Positions 35,256-46,630 of a DNA stretch of 64,000 nt are shown here, in pieces. The notes under the pieces are model-generated. The model had not been told where the DNA came from. It worked only from the letters and a program-made list of their open reading frames with translations, and searched no databases. A program made the translations under genes and the position numbers. Origin of the DNA: Lasioglossum baleicum (lineage: Eukaryota > Arthropoda > Insecta > Hymenoptera > Halictidae); contig NC_134943.1 in the NCBI RefSeq assembly GCF_051020765.1, forward strand, positions 11,160,001 to 11,224,000. The letters are read 5' to 3'. Within the stretch, counting starts at the first letter, position 1. Every line of letters starts with the position of its first letter.

Positions 35256-37050
35256 AACTGCTTGTGGTTTCACATTGAGACAATTTGAAAAGACTAGGAA
35301 ATTTGGACATTTAAGACGTTGTTTTACGTCACGTTTCACGAGTCTGGAGATGATTGCTGTCGGCAAAAATGCGTTCACGGGGCAGATGCTCTGAAAAATC
35401 GGCGTGGCGAACCTCGCGTTAGCCTCTTTGCGCTTGACCGTTTTTAACAGAGATAATTCATCATAATTTTGCAACGTTATCGGGGGAAACTGTTGCTCTA
35501 TATTCGTCTTCGGGCCGTGGCGGCGACTCGCCGCTTTCACGCTATAATTAGACTGTTTAAGGACGGTCTGAATATGCACGCGGCGTATGTAACAATTAAA
35601 ATAATCACAGATATTAACGGGGAGCAGGAGTTAAGCGGATCTACACGGGAATTCGTGCGAGTATCATTAATCTGTGTGTCGAAGCGATTCAGCGTTTCAA
35701 CACCGCGATCAATCGGGTGATTAAATAATTAGGGGGACATTATACGCGATCAATATTAAGCCGGCCAGCGGCTATTCCAGAAATTACTATTACATTAAAT
35801 AGTACATGCTATTAAGTATTTCGTAAATGGTATCCGTCCGTCCCGCATACTATTCCCACAGGTCTCGGTTTGTTTTTCGTTCGTAGTTTTATTTTACACC
35901 TTTCCTGGTACAACGGATCGGTAATTATGCAATTAGTGCCTTCCGTGAAAGTGTTACTTACTGTGGACAGTTGGGTTTCGCCTATCGGACTACCGAATCA
36001 CTGTGAAAGTTATTCCTCGCAAGAAATTTACCATTTTATTTAATCGTTTCGCGAGACAATTTTATCCGCACTGTCACTCCGAGACGCCGCGCCGCTAAAA
36101 ATTGCTGTAACATTATTCAGAACATTGTTTACATTATGAAAAATATGTTGGCGTCTAATCAATTATTTATTAAACGATTATATCAATTTCATTTCCAACA
36201 AATTTTAAAAATCATAGAGTGTGGAAATATTCTAGGTCGGAGGAGATGTTTAATTTTCCAGTTGAAAGGGTTAAAATTCGTTCTCCAGCTTTCCGTCACG
36301 TTTTATCAAAATCCATTTTGAATGAGGCTTTTTCGGGAGTTCTAATTTCGCGCGACCATAATGGCGGCGGGACATAAAAGCCGATAATCGGTTCCTGCGT
36401 GTAACCACGTATTATTCCGTCGATTCGCTGTTGGCTCCGCGAGAAGAATAAAACGATAGATTAATTTGCGGCCTGGCCGGGTTTATCTCGCGCTTAAATG
36501 CAAATCGGCAGCAATTCGTCTTGCTCGTTCGTTCGCCGGGAGCGGTAAAATGTTTCGCGAATTAAGACGTTGAATCGGCCGATCTCGTTCGCCTCTCCTC
36601 GCGGTTTAACCGTGAGACGGTGAACAATAGCGAAAAGAATTGGAACGATCGTTCCGTCGGGCGTTTATCAACTTTTAACGAGCGTCTGCGCTGTTTTCTC
36701 GGGGTTTCGGACCGGCTCGAGTCCCACCGCCATCTTGGATATGATTGTAAAGGTCTCGTAATTAGGTCGTGCCATAAGTTCGCGTTGCAATTATTTTTGC
36801 AATCGTTGTTCGCGATAGAATCGGTCCGCTCTAATCGCCAGCATATTTCTTCCTTTTATATTTAATCTTGTTCCATTCGAATCTCAGACAGGAACTTAAA
36901 TAACACTAATTCAATTTTAACAGGCGACCCTGAAGGATTTTCGGGATAAAAACATATTCGTGCAACCTTTTGGGCTAAAAGCTAACTGTGTATCAAATGT
37001 GTTTCGAGATTTTTTTACCGTTATAGAGAACAGAGGAACTTAAACGACTG
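35256..37050. other. Non-coding spacer with a family D fragment and a GC-richer patch
   Basis: 36174-36330 ('gtggaaatattctaggtcggaggagatgtttaattttcc') is a diverged family D copy (see 22973). 36340-36900 is CpG-richer without coding structure. Confidence 0.5.
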
Positions 37051-37249
37051 GACTGTGGATTTTTATACAATTTTCAGTTTTCATAGACGAATTTTAAGAA
37101 AGTGGAATGGAATAAAATCGTATTTATCGTGGAAACAGTATTTGTAGATCTGAAACAAATAAAAATCGTACTAAATTCTATCGAATTTTATGTGACAGCA
37201 TTTCTCTTGAAAACTTTCGTTAGCCATAAATGCAGAAACATCCGCAGTC
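37051..37249. mobile_element. MITE, TAGACTGCGGATC family, 200-bp subfamily
   Basis: It begins GACTGTGGATTTTTATACAA and ends AATGCAGAAACATCCGCAGTC, then TA. The interior ('gaattttaagaaagtgga', 'gatctgaaacaaataaaaatcgta') matches 18120-18321. It is 199 bp. Confidence 0.8.
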
Positions 37250-37251
37250 TA

Positions 37252-38297
37252 TAAACGACACTAATTTAATTTTAACAGTCGATCCTGCAGGATTTCCAGG
37301 ATCATAACATATACGTGTACCGATACAGAGGGCAGAGGAGCTGTCAATTATGCATATGTATGTATAGATTATAGATTGAAGAACTAAATCCTTAGTCTCA
37401 CGGAATTGAAACAAATCGAATAATAATTCGATATAAAAATAAGTACGAAGATTCCTAAAAATGGCAGAAAGACGAGAGCCAAAATGATAATCATTGATTG
37501 TTTGGCAGGGACCAGCGACACGGTGCAACGAGCCGTGGCGCAACATCGTGGATCGCGTCTCGCTGCTCCGCGCGGCCATGAATTATTCAAACCGAAATAA
37601 TAATGTGCACGCGCTGCGATCGTACGAGTCAAATATAATTACAATCGCGGCCGGTGCCGATGAAATATAAACGCGTCGAAGCGGGCCCGTCGCTCGTTAT
37701 TAACTCCGCGCGGTGGACGCGCCTCGATTATGTCCACTAAATTACGATTATCCACGTAATTGTCCGCGCATCTGTCCGATCCGCAACGTCAGCTGACATC
37801 GTTTCGTCGGGACGGGGCCCGCCGGGGCCTTAGAACCAATCGGGCCCTGTTTTTCCAGCGAAATTTCGCCGCGGCACACCGTAATTTCATCGCGGGGCCT
37901 GCTGGTGCGCAGTGGCGCCATTTCTCCGATAGCAAAATTCACTTCAATGGTAAAATATCTTGCAAATGTAGTTTTCGAAACTTCTTCCGACATATACCTC
38001 TTCGCAGAGCTGGTTAAAACAGTATTTTAAATAGTAAATAATCCCATTTATTTTTTAAAGTATGCTATTAAAACTATCAAAGTAAAATATTTCATTTGAT
38101 GAAGTAATTTTTGGAAACAGTATCTTGTTTTAAGAATATTGAGAACATTTGTATTTTGTCTTCATTTTCAATTCCAATTTTAAATACTATTGCTGAAAAT
38201 AATCGTGCGAATTCAATACATTTATGAGTGTAATATTTGTGGTTCAGATTGTTAAAATAAGATATTTTAACTTTCGAAAGTCTTCTTTAAAATACTG
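37252..38297. other. Non-coding spacer; GC-rich patch at 37500-37930
   Basis: Both strands are partly open in the GC-rich patch, but no exon can be defined. 38030-38290 is AT-rich and similar in texture to 1430-1600 ('gaaaataaagacg', 'atattttaa'). Confidence 0.45.
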
Positions 38298-38835
38298 TTA
38301 GGTGTACAAACAAGTTAGGTGTCTTCGCATGTGATTGCATTTCAAATTAAAATTTTCTCCCGCCGTTTTGGTGTTTTAAAGCATCAACCTTACCCTACTA
38401 AGCGCACTACATAAATTCAAGCTAATTGGTACAGAACCTCAACAAACAATACTTTGCACCATAGCGTTTAAGAAACAGCACATTCGACACTGTATTCTCT
38501 TTGTATCCGAGTCGAAGGAAAAAAATGCTGCTGAGGCTACAAAAATGATTTGTTCCGCGTTAGGCGAAAATGCTGCAGCTCATAAAACTTGCAAGAAGTG
38601 GTTCCAAAGTTTTCATAGTGATCTCAGTGATGGAGAACGCAGTGAAATGCCGAGAAAATTGCAGGGCGAGGAGTTAGAGCAATTATATTGGATGAAAATC
38701 CTTGTCGAACACAACAGAAACTTGCTGAGGAACTTGGTGTAACTCGACAAGCAATTTCCGGTTGTGGATTCCTCCTTTTTATAAATAAAGATCAAAACTA
38801 TGCTCAAAAAGCACCGAACTTCTTTGTACACCTAA
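38298..38835 (+). mobile_element. Internally deleted mariner transposon with both termini
   Basis: The left end TTAGGTGTACAAACAAGTT and the right end AACTTCTTTGTACACCTAA are inverted repeats of 19 bp with one mismatch. TA follows the right end; the left flank is degraded to TG. It is 538 bp, against about 1.3 kb for a full mariner. Most of the catalytic transposase region is missing and only the N-terminal part remains (see the pseudogene entry). Confidence 0.9.
38461..38760 (+). pseudogene. Mariner transposase N-terminal fragment, frameshifted
   Basis: The frame reads IRHCILF, then a helix-turn-helix region with ICSALGENAAAHKTCKKWF, a pattern characteristic of the mariner DNA-binding domain (established family knowledge). 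Breaks: the expected start codon is ATA (38461), and a one-base frameshift near 38685 moves 'LDENP...ELGVTRQAIS' into another frame. Sequence after about 38760 jumps straight to a C-terminal scrap (NYAQKAPNFFVH). The DDD catalytic core is absent, so the copy cannot encode an active enzyme. Confidence 0.88.
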
Positions 38836-38837
38836 TA

Positions 38838-39611
38838 CAAATTCCAAAATAAAATCTGAACTATTAGATAGTATTTGAAATATATTTTTTCGTCAAATAA
38901 TAATGCCCACCTCTGCTTCTTTGATACATGATGAAAGGTGGCAGAATATTTCGGAAATTGAATTCGACGAATTCTGAAGAAATGGCACCACTGCGCGACG
39001 TCCCGTTTCGAAAGGGGAGATAGGAGCCGCTCGATAAGAGAGGATTATTAATTTCGGCACGGTTCACCGGCCACGGGGACGCGAAATTACCCACGCCCCC
39101 TTTCGAACCCCCTGTTACCTACATTCTATTAATTTCTTCGCGACGGGCGCCGCATCCCGGGGCTCGATCATGGTAATTTAAACCCGTTTAGAGCGCGGTT
39201 TAAATGCTCGCTGGTGGACAAATGGGCTGCGCGGAGATACGCGATAAACGCGCGGGCCTTTATTAAGTTTGTCGAACTGGTTTGCGAGATACCCGCGACT
39301 TTCTTCGACGGTTTATTATGCGGCCTGTGTTTCCCTGCGAGGATATTCCTGGAACCCTTTCTTTGACGGGCCCGACGAAATTCGTGGTTTCGGGGCGACA
39401 CAAATTTCCGGGTTTCTTGAAGGTCTTTCAGCACGGATCACCGCCATGTTGTCGGCGTCACACCTGTGTATCTAACTTTTCGAAGAAAATAATTTAGTCG
39501 TCAACGTGGCACACTTTCAGTGCGTATTTTCATCTTCAGACTTTGATGTATAATACTGCCAGTGTGATAGTACGTGTGAGTGAGAGTCTCGTGTATGTGT
39601 GTGAGCCAATA
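38838..39611. other. Non-coding spacer, GC-richer at 38990-39470
   Basis: Overlapping frames on both strands have no recognisable domain. Confidence 0.4.
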
Positions 39612-39807
39612 GGCTGCGGATCTTTATGCATAATAAAAATCTCCTGCATTGATTGTAGGAAGCAGGAATAAAATAAAAATTGATTTCATCCAATAACGAC
39701 TTTGTTACGTTAAAAACAATATTACAATATTCTTGAATTTTTCTAATCGACTTCTGCTTTATATTTCATCCAACCAACTCTTCATAAATGCATAAGGATC
39801 CGGAGTC
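39612..39807. mobile_element. MITE, TAGACTGCGGATC family
   Basis: It begins GGCTGCGGATCTTTATGCAT and ends AATGCATAAGGATCCGGAGTC. The left TA is present. The interior 'cgactttgttacgttaaaaacaatattacaatattcttgaatttttctaat' recalls, inverted, the 23769 element. It is 196 bp. Confidence 0.8.
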
Positions 39808-40378
39808 TGTAACCGGTAACAAATTTCTACATACCACAAAATAATACTTGAAGTGATTCTTGTGCATGAATGGTTCCATTTCCGTAGAACACAACCAGTG
39901 AGAAAATTTAGCCACTTACTGTTTGGCATAGTTGTGAGGTAAAAATGTATGTACTTAATTACGATTAAATTGAATCCGAGATCCGAGAACGAGAGTGTAT
40001 TCGAACTGTATTCGAAAGAAGCGATAGAAATGTTTCGAAAGAAAAATGAATATCGTCGACTAAATGATTCCTCGCGCTAAAGCAAGCTAATGATTTCCTT
40101 AATATTTGTCGACGGAAACGATATCTCGCGAGGATCTCTCTCAGTCTATTCATGAGATGCGAACGATATTGAGGGAACGATCCACTTAGTATTCTCCGTT
40201 CGATGCGCTTCTCGATCCTCAGTGAAGCTAACCTCCCCCCGCGGAGTCATCATCCAGTCATTTCACACGAAACGTTCCAGGCAACGTGTCTCGTTCACGC
40301 TCAATTTAATCTGCGCCCTGGAATCGGTTCATACAAATTTATTAATCGTATTTCTCTGAAGGTTTTCCCTCTCTCAAC

Positions 40379-40430
<52 letters not shown>

Positions 40431-41785
40431 ATGCTGTGTCTCGCTGCGCGAGATGCAATCGAGCCGTACGATCTCGAAATGAATCAGCCTCCCTCGAATT
40501 TCCTGGCTCCCATAAAGATCCTTATAATCGTCTCGGCGAACGCCGTCGGAATAATGCCCGATGCTCGCCTTCCAGATAGGCCGAGGTACGCCCACGCGTA
40601 CAGGTGTGAATCTAGCCAGGTTACTATACCAGCTGTACCATACCTCGGGTCCAAGAACTATACTCTTATGGGACTCTTACGGGGCCCCTCGAATCGAAAC
40701 CAATCTCGTGTTTCTGTGTCGCGCTGGCTAACAAGGGGAACGCTCCGGGCGATTCTTCTCTCCCATGGAAACCCACCGAGACGAATAGAACCGGAAATCA
40801 ATTTTTTCGGTCGTTCCTTGACCCTTCCGGAATAATCCAAATATTCATTCATTATCCCAGGTGCTTTGTCTTTCTTGTCCTCCCACCCTTCAACCCTCCA
40901 GTGTATATTGTTGTTACATGAAACTATGTAATCGATCTATTAGGTCGTTGCATATGAAATGTCCGATTTTGAACAGTAACATTAAACAACCGCAATCATT
41001 TCTTATTGATCAAAGAATCATACGTTTCTTGATTGTGTTACGGTAGACATTGAATTTTCTGGTCACTCACATGCTTCATTTACGAGATTGTCATCTCTAT
41101 TTTGTAGTTCTTTTTATTATCAACAAATAGTGCAGTGTTAATTGCAAGTGACTGGAGCCACATAAACAGTTCATTCTTACTTGAATAATTTTAATAAGCT
41201 GAGAATAATTCATAGGTTAGCACTCTTAAATCATTGTAACCTTTTTACTGTTTTAAATTGCGCCCACTCATTCATTCAATATGTTATTTTTCCACACATA
41301 CAAAAAGAGCACGTGACAATCGCACTGATTGATGTTGATATCAAATTAACTTAAAAGGAAATTTATATGTGTAAATTAAAAGTGAAGATAGGATCGTAAG
41401 CTTCGTACCTCAAAGTGATGTACAATGAACCTGCCAACTGTAATAGTATTTCTTGATCAAAACGCATTGGAACATTTGCGTTCGAAAATTGTTCCAAGAA
41501 ACAATCTAAAAAAAGCTACAACAATTCGTGGGACTCGCAGATCGAATCTGTGCATTGGTAGGTTAATAACAAACGTTATTTTATAGAACCTTACATATTG
41601 TCAAAAGTGAATATACATGAAATAATAGTGGACGATCGAATTTGCTTAGATAGAAAACTTCTATGGCGATTTTACACCTGTTTGTCGCTCGCATGCTCGG
41701 ACAAAATTCGGGGGAGCCGAGTCCGACTGGTGTATCAGCTCGGAGCGTGACGCATCAGACTCGTTCACTGACCAGCTAAATCTAC
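39808..41785. other. Non-coding spacer; GC-richer patch at 40200-40850
   Basis: A 210-codon plus frame at 40203-40835 is held open by a (CT)n tract and has no domain. Nothing else recognised. Confidence 0.45.
40383..40428. repeat. (CT)n microsatellite, about 23 units
   Basis: An uninterrupted CT tract. It generates Ser-Leu and Arg-Glu pseudo-reading frames. Confidence 0.95.
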
Positions 41786-41789
41786 CGAG

Positions 41790-41974
41790 CCTTAAATGTA
41801 ACCGGTATATATGTGCTCTTACAAAAATTACAAGATTGATTTTATTTAGACTTTGTGCGGCTCCTATTATAATATGTGCACTACTAAAGATATCTATGCA
41901 ATCGTTTCGTATGAAACCAGTTTTATTATTTTTATAATTGTAAAATAAAAAACCTGGAATTGGCAGGTTCAGTG
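41790..41974. mobile_element. Diverged TTAA-type MITE, family B
   Basis: The right end GGCAGGTTCAGTG is followed by TTAA (41975-41978), as in GGTAGGTTTAGTG-TTAA at 14870. The body 'tttatttagactttgtgcggctcc' aligns with 'tttatttagatttcgtgcaattt'. The left end is decayed. Confidence 0.6.
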
Positions 41975-42054
41975 TTAATGAAGTTTTCACGTGAAACAAA
42001 TTTAATATAAAAATAAAGTTACAGTTTGTAACATTAAAATTCAACAACCCTCAA

Positions 42055-42262
42055 CCCATTGCACTCGGAGCTATTCTAATTCGAAAACCGAATTATTCTT
42101 CCGGCCTGAAATATCTCCATTTTATATGATTTTCTTAATTTGATCGATATAAAACTGATATAATTCCTCGTACAATACTTTCAGCAGTTTATTAAGATAT
42201 TAAGTACGTTTGCATACTTAATAATGCAACAAATATTTTGAATAATGGTATAAGAATCGTAC
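42055..42262 (+). repeat. Dispersed repeat, family D
   Basis: 'cactcggagctattctaattcg', then 'cttccggcctgaaatatctcc' to 'ttgaataatgg', runs parallel to 61425-61640. The palindromic element at 42270 begins just after the match ends, so it may have inserted into this copy. Confidence 0.65.
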
Positions 42263-42269
42263 CATTATA

Positions 42270-42625
42270 GAGGGTGTCCCAAAATTCGTGAAAATCCCGA
42301 AAGGGGGTGGTTCCTGAGACCATTTCAAGCGACATTTTCCTTTGCAAAAATGTTATCCGCGGCTTTGTTTAGGAGTTATTAACGAAAAACACGGACCAAT
42401 CAGAGCGCGACTTAGACGCGAGTTGCCACAGTCGGCCAATAGACAGTTGGCGCGCCGGGCCGACTGTGGCAACTCGCGTCTAGGTCGCGCTCTGATTGGT
42501 CCGTGTTTTTCGTTAATAACTCCTAAACAAAGCCGCGGATAACATTTTTGCAAAGGAAAATGTCGCTTGAAATGGTCTCAGGAACCACCCCTTTTCGGGA
42601 TTTTCACGAATTTTGGGACACCCTG
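42270..42625. mobile_element. Near-perfect palindromic MITE (AGGGTGTCCC ends)
   Basis: The ends are GAGGGTGTCCCAAAATTCG and its inverse CGAATTTTGGGACACCCTG, flanked by TA on both sides. The arms are about 165 bp and nearly identical, and meet at GTTGCCACAGTCGGC / GCCGACTGTGGCAAC around a loop of about 23 bp with GGCGCGCC. Both strands therefore encode an almost identical 66-codon frame, which reflects symmetry and not a gene. High arm identity suggests recent insertion or arm conversion. Confidence 0.92.
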
Positions 42626-42627
42626 TA

Positions 42628-43454
42628 TATTATACATTATTCATCATACATTAAAAACATTGCAGCAGCTGAGACGGCTGTACATGTTCGTCATTATCGA
42701 GATTAGGGTACGAGTGTCGACGAGTTTCCACAGGATGCTCATTAGGATTCGATAGAATCGGATACAGTTAGATTCCGTGGTGCGTTTATGGCAACCGGGA
42801 CACGTGGAATCGACACCGGGGCGGTAAGACGGGAAGCCATACGGGTCGGCTGATTAAACGTCATCATCGCACGGGAATAGTCGTAATGACCTGCCAACAG
42901 GAATATCTCTCGCGGCTAGGAAAAAAGAAACGCACACCTGCACACCACACCGCGCCGCGCCGCGTCGTCGGTTAGGTTCCCTTGTATCCGGCGTGGTACA
43001 CGGTTCGTGTTGCCATTCCGGCGCGAAAGCTCGCCCACGTCCCCGTATGGTTTTCACGTCGTCACGCTTAATTCCCGCGGTGTTTTCTGTCGCACTTGTC
43101 AGGCTTAATTGACACGCGATATCGATAGCCACTATCTCGCGCTTATATGCCCGAGCGAGTTTCGCAAAGCGGACCTCTCGATCTCGCGCCCTCTCTCTCT
43201 CACTCTTTCTTTCTCGCCGCGAATAGAAGCGGGGTTCGTTGTCTTCCACGGTGCCGGTACATGGCCGGGACTTCACGAAACTGTTACGATCCTCCACGCT
43301 GCGAAATAACGATGGTTTTTCTGCACAAACGATGCTCGCGGAACTGTACCGACATTCTGTTGCGAAATCCTCGTCGCAGAACGTCTGCGAAGCACTTCCA
43401 TGGGTCAAACCTGATTTTTAGCAATTTATTTAAACGGATCGGTGGGAGGTATCG
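42628..43454. other. Non-coding spacer, GC-richer at 42760-43440
   Basis: Minus frame 42854-43408 (184 codons) and plus frames overlap it. None has a domain or splice context. Confidence 0.4.
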
Positions 43455-44215
43455 AATTGGAACTTTGTGAGTGGATTTGTTCGTCTTTAAGGAGTTCACA
43501 CAAATTTTTGTGCGTGATGGTAGTGATCGTGCCAGAAGTTATAACAGTTCTATCGGTGGGATTTTAGAAAATGTTGTTTGTTGTACAACCTCCCTAAAAT
43601 CTGCAATTGGAGGTTTTAGCAATTTTTTAATAATGAAAGTAGAGGACGTACCGATTTAAAATGTTGTGCATGTGTTTGTTGATCCTCAAAGAATGTATAC
43701 AAATTTTTGGTTGCAATGATAGTGATCGTGTCAGAAGTTACAATCATTCTATCGGTAGGATTTTAGAGAACATTGGAATCTATACAGTCTCCCTAAAATC
43801 TGCAATTGGAGGTTCCAGCAATTTAAAAAAAATAGAAGTAGAGGACGTATCGATTTGAAATTTTGTGGATTCATTTGCTGATTCTCAAAGAATGTGTACA
43901 AATTTTTTTGTGCGATGATAGTGATCGTACCAGAAGTTATCAGTAGGATTTTAGAAAACATTGCATCAATATAGCCTCCCTAAAATCTGCAATTGGAGGT
44001 TTTAGCAATTTTTTAAAATTGAAAATAGGAGACGTACCGATTTGAAATTTTGTAGATGTGTTTGTTCATCTTTAAGGAGTGCACAGATATTCTTGTGTGC
44101 GATGATAGTGATCGCACCAGAAGTATTCAGAACAATTCCATCAATAGGATTTTAGAAAACATTGCATCAATATAGCCTCCCTAAAGTTTGCAATTGAAGT
44201 TGTTGGACGTAAAAT
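43455..44215. repeat. About 195-bp tandem array, four diverged copies
   Basis: TCCCTAAAATCTGCAATTGGAGG (or variants) occurs at 43590, 43790, 43977 and 44178, with spacings of about 187-201 bp. Units share 'gtgatcgt(g/a)(c/t)cagaagtta' and 'gtaggattttagaaaacatt'. Short plus frames of similar sequence (60-65 codons) recur in each unit. Confidence 0.85.
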
Positions 44216-45006
44216 AATAAAAAATATTTAGTCCAGTTATCGTTTGAAACTGAAATGAATGTCGAATAAAAAGTAAAACGTCGAATATTGCAGAAATTTT
44301 CGAATTTTCAAAGAAGTCGAATTTTGCGAATGTCGAGCATGGTTCAAAAGAGAATACGAGAGTTTGATTGAAGAAGTGAGTTTGATGTTTGGTTGGATAT
44401 CACGGTGGTCAATTAGAGAAGCAGCGCGCACAGTGTATTTGGCAGAGGCACGAGAGAAAAATATTTTCCTACGGTTTGGAAAAACAGTTTTTGGCCGTTC
44501 ATTAAGGGACCGGTTGAGCGTCGAGAGTCAAAACAGTGCTACCAAAGTAGCGACGGGATAACAATGATTCGTGGTATTTTGGCGCGGTGCAATGGAATCC
44601 GTCGTGTCACACGATGACAATCAGTTTACGGCGCATTCCACCGTAGGAACGCAGCATCGGGAGCTTCCTCGTGATGCGTGTTATTAATACACGAAACGTG
44701 ACGCGGGTCTTTTTCGACGGGCCACGGGGAACAGGTGAAAAAAGACGCGGTCGTGTTACGTCCTAATTTATGATTTTTACTTTCGGTCCCGTGGAACCAG
44801 AAACGGCCAGTTAGCTAGAAACTGAGCCGGCTAGGTATCATTCTCATCGTTGCTCCGAGTCAACCACGAAATTTTCTATCTTTCATTCAAACAATGCACG
44901 CTTGCAATAATTCTACTCGCCTTGATCACAGTATAATTGAATACCTAATAATATCAAATTTTCTAAGATCTTCGACAACTTCAACTCTGGGATTCTAACA
45001 TTTTTA
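44216..45006. other. Non-coding spacer
   Basis: No exon or repeat recognised. Confidence 0.45.
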
Positions 45007-45168
45007 CATTACAATTCTTGAGATTGTAAATATTATTTAAATTACAATTCTTGAGATTGTAAATATTATTTAAATTACAATTCTTGAGATTGTAAATATT
45101 ATATAAATTACAATTCTTGAGATTGTAAATATTATATAAATTACAATTCTTGAGATTGTATAATATTA
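45007..45168. repeat. 33-bp tandem repeat, five copies
   Basis: ACAATTCTTGAGATTGTAAA starts at 45011, 45044, 45077, 45110 and 45143, an exact 33-bp period. Since 33 is divisible by 3, the minus strand reads an 11-residue repeat (NLKNCNLYNIY) that is probably a by-product. The unit contains a small inverted repeat, ACAATTCTTGAGATTGT. Confidence 0.92.
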
Positions 45169-45955
45169 AATAAGCAGTGGCTAAAAATTTTAACTGACAC
45201 ATTTCTCTTATTTTCACAAAGTAGTGTAAAATACTTATTTTTAGGTGCCCCGAAACCTAGTATTAAAGCTTGCAAGACTTTCAACATTTTTTACCATTCT
45301 TAAAACCAACAAGCATTCAACTAAAAGAAAATTTCTTGTACTCCAAATCTATCTGTTAATATTCCCAGAAGCTTTAGTGCTGTATGTCCAATAGTTAATC
45401 TGAAGAAAATCCTTCAAACTCATCCTTGAAATGTTTTCACGTGCATTTCAGTGTAATACCAGCGGAGCATTGTGCCAGTTGGAAAGAAGACTATCGTCCA
45501 TAAATTCGACTACAAAATTCGCCGGACTCGTTCTCGGGACTGCGGAGAAAGCCGACGGGTCAGCGGCAGTCACGCCCCGCGGCTTTAAACTGTTCGTAGA
45601 TGTGGGAGCGGTTTGTTTTAGACACGGGTCTAATGCGCGGGCAAACCTGTAATCATCGGCGGGAGGGAATGCGGCCGGGGATCGAATATATCACGGCAAA
45701 CGAAACGGAATCGTACGGAACGGGACACACGCTGTTCCGTAGACGGTATACTCCTCTCTGCCCCTCGGCTAATAGTTTCTGAATCTTATCGGCCTGGAGG
45801 ATCTGGATACGCGAATTCGTGGGGAAACCTGCTCGTTTCTCATCGGTGATCCGTCGATGCGTCAACCTTCTGCGTTTACCAGTCGTTAAGAGGCGGAAAT
45901 AATTAATGGCCGAATGGAAAATCACTTGTCACTGCGGTCATCGATGCGACCAAAA
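45169..45955. other. Non-coding spacer, GC-richer at 45450-45890
   Basis: No coding structure recognised. Confidence 0.4.
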
Positions 45956-46432
45956 TCGGACAAGTCGAATTCTAATGGAAAGAGGAATTCCAATCGGAGA
46001 AGTGCAATATCAATTGTACAAGTGGAATTCCAATCGGACAAGTCGAATTCCAATGGAAAGTGCAATACCAATTGTACAAGTGCAATACCAATTGTATTGT
46101 ACAAGTGGAATTCCAATCCGAGAAGTAGGATTCCAATCGGAGAAGTGGAATGACAATTGCATAAGTGGAATTCCAATCGAAAAAGTGGAATTCCAATCGG
46201 ACAAGTCGAATTCCAATGGAAAGTGCAATACCAATTGTACAAGTGCAATACCAATTGTATTGTACAAGTGGAATTCCAATCCGAGAAGTAGGATTCCAAT
46301 CGGAGAAGTGGAATTCCAATCGAAAAAGTGGAATTCCAATCGGACAAGTGGAATTCCAATCGGAGAAGTACAATTCCAATCGGAGAAGTAGAATTCCAAT
46401 CGGAGAAGTGGAATTCCAACTGGATTTTTGTC
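45956..46432. repeat. 20-bp EcoRI-bearing minisatellite, more than 20 units
   Basis: The unit is GGAATTCCAATCGGAGAAGT and variants (CGGACAAGT, 'caataccaattgtacaagt'). Many units carry GAATTC. A block of about 175 bp (46020-46195) is repeated at about 46195-46330, so there is a higher-order duplication. The unit contains no stop in any frame, which explains frames of up to 172 codons on both strands; they are not genes. Confidence 0.93.
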
Positions 46433-46435
46433 CAC

Positions 46436-46630
46436 ATCAACCGATTTCGATGAAATTTTCACAGTACACATAATTGACACAGATCTACGAAACGTATCTT
46501 TTAAATTTTCGATATAGGCTCACATGAAGAAAGTTGCAAAACGCAACTTTTAGTATTTACTCTAGAATTCTGACCAATTGCAATTTTTAAAAAAAATGTC
46601 TCTATACATCATGCAGTAAACTGATTGTTC
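46436..46630. mobile_element. Half copy of the 13821-type palindromic MITE
   Basis: 'ccacatcaaccgatttcgatgaaattttcacag', 'aattgacacagatctacgaaacgtat' and 'atacatcatgcagtaaactgatt' follow the same order as 14008-14200. It starts directly at the end of the EcoRI minisatellite; the left half is missing. Confidence 0.75.

Noticed and set aside
40203..40835. 210-codon frame with a Ser-Leu repeat
   Set aside because: Held open by a (CT)n tract and GC-rich flanks; no domain, splice sites or strand-specific coding signal.
42342..42553. Two nearly identical 66-codon frames on opposite strands
   Set aside because: A consequence of the palindromic MITE, not a pair of genes.
45906..46480. Several 79-172-codon frames on both strands
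   Set aside because: The 20-bp minisatellite unit has no stop in any frame; the frames repeat the same peptide in all registers.
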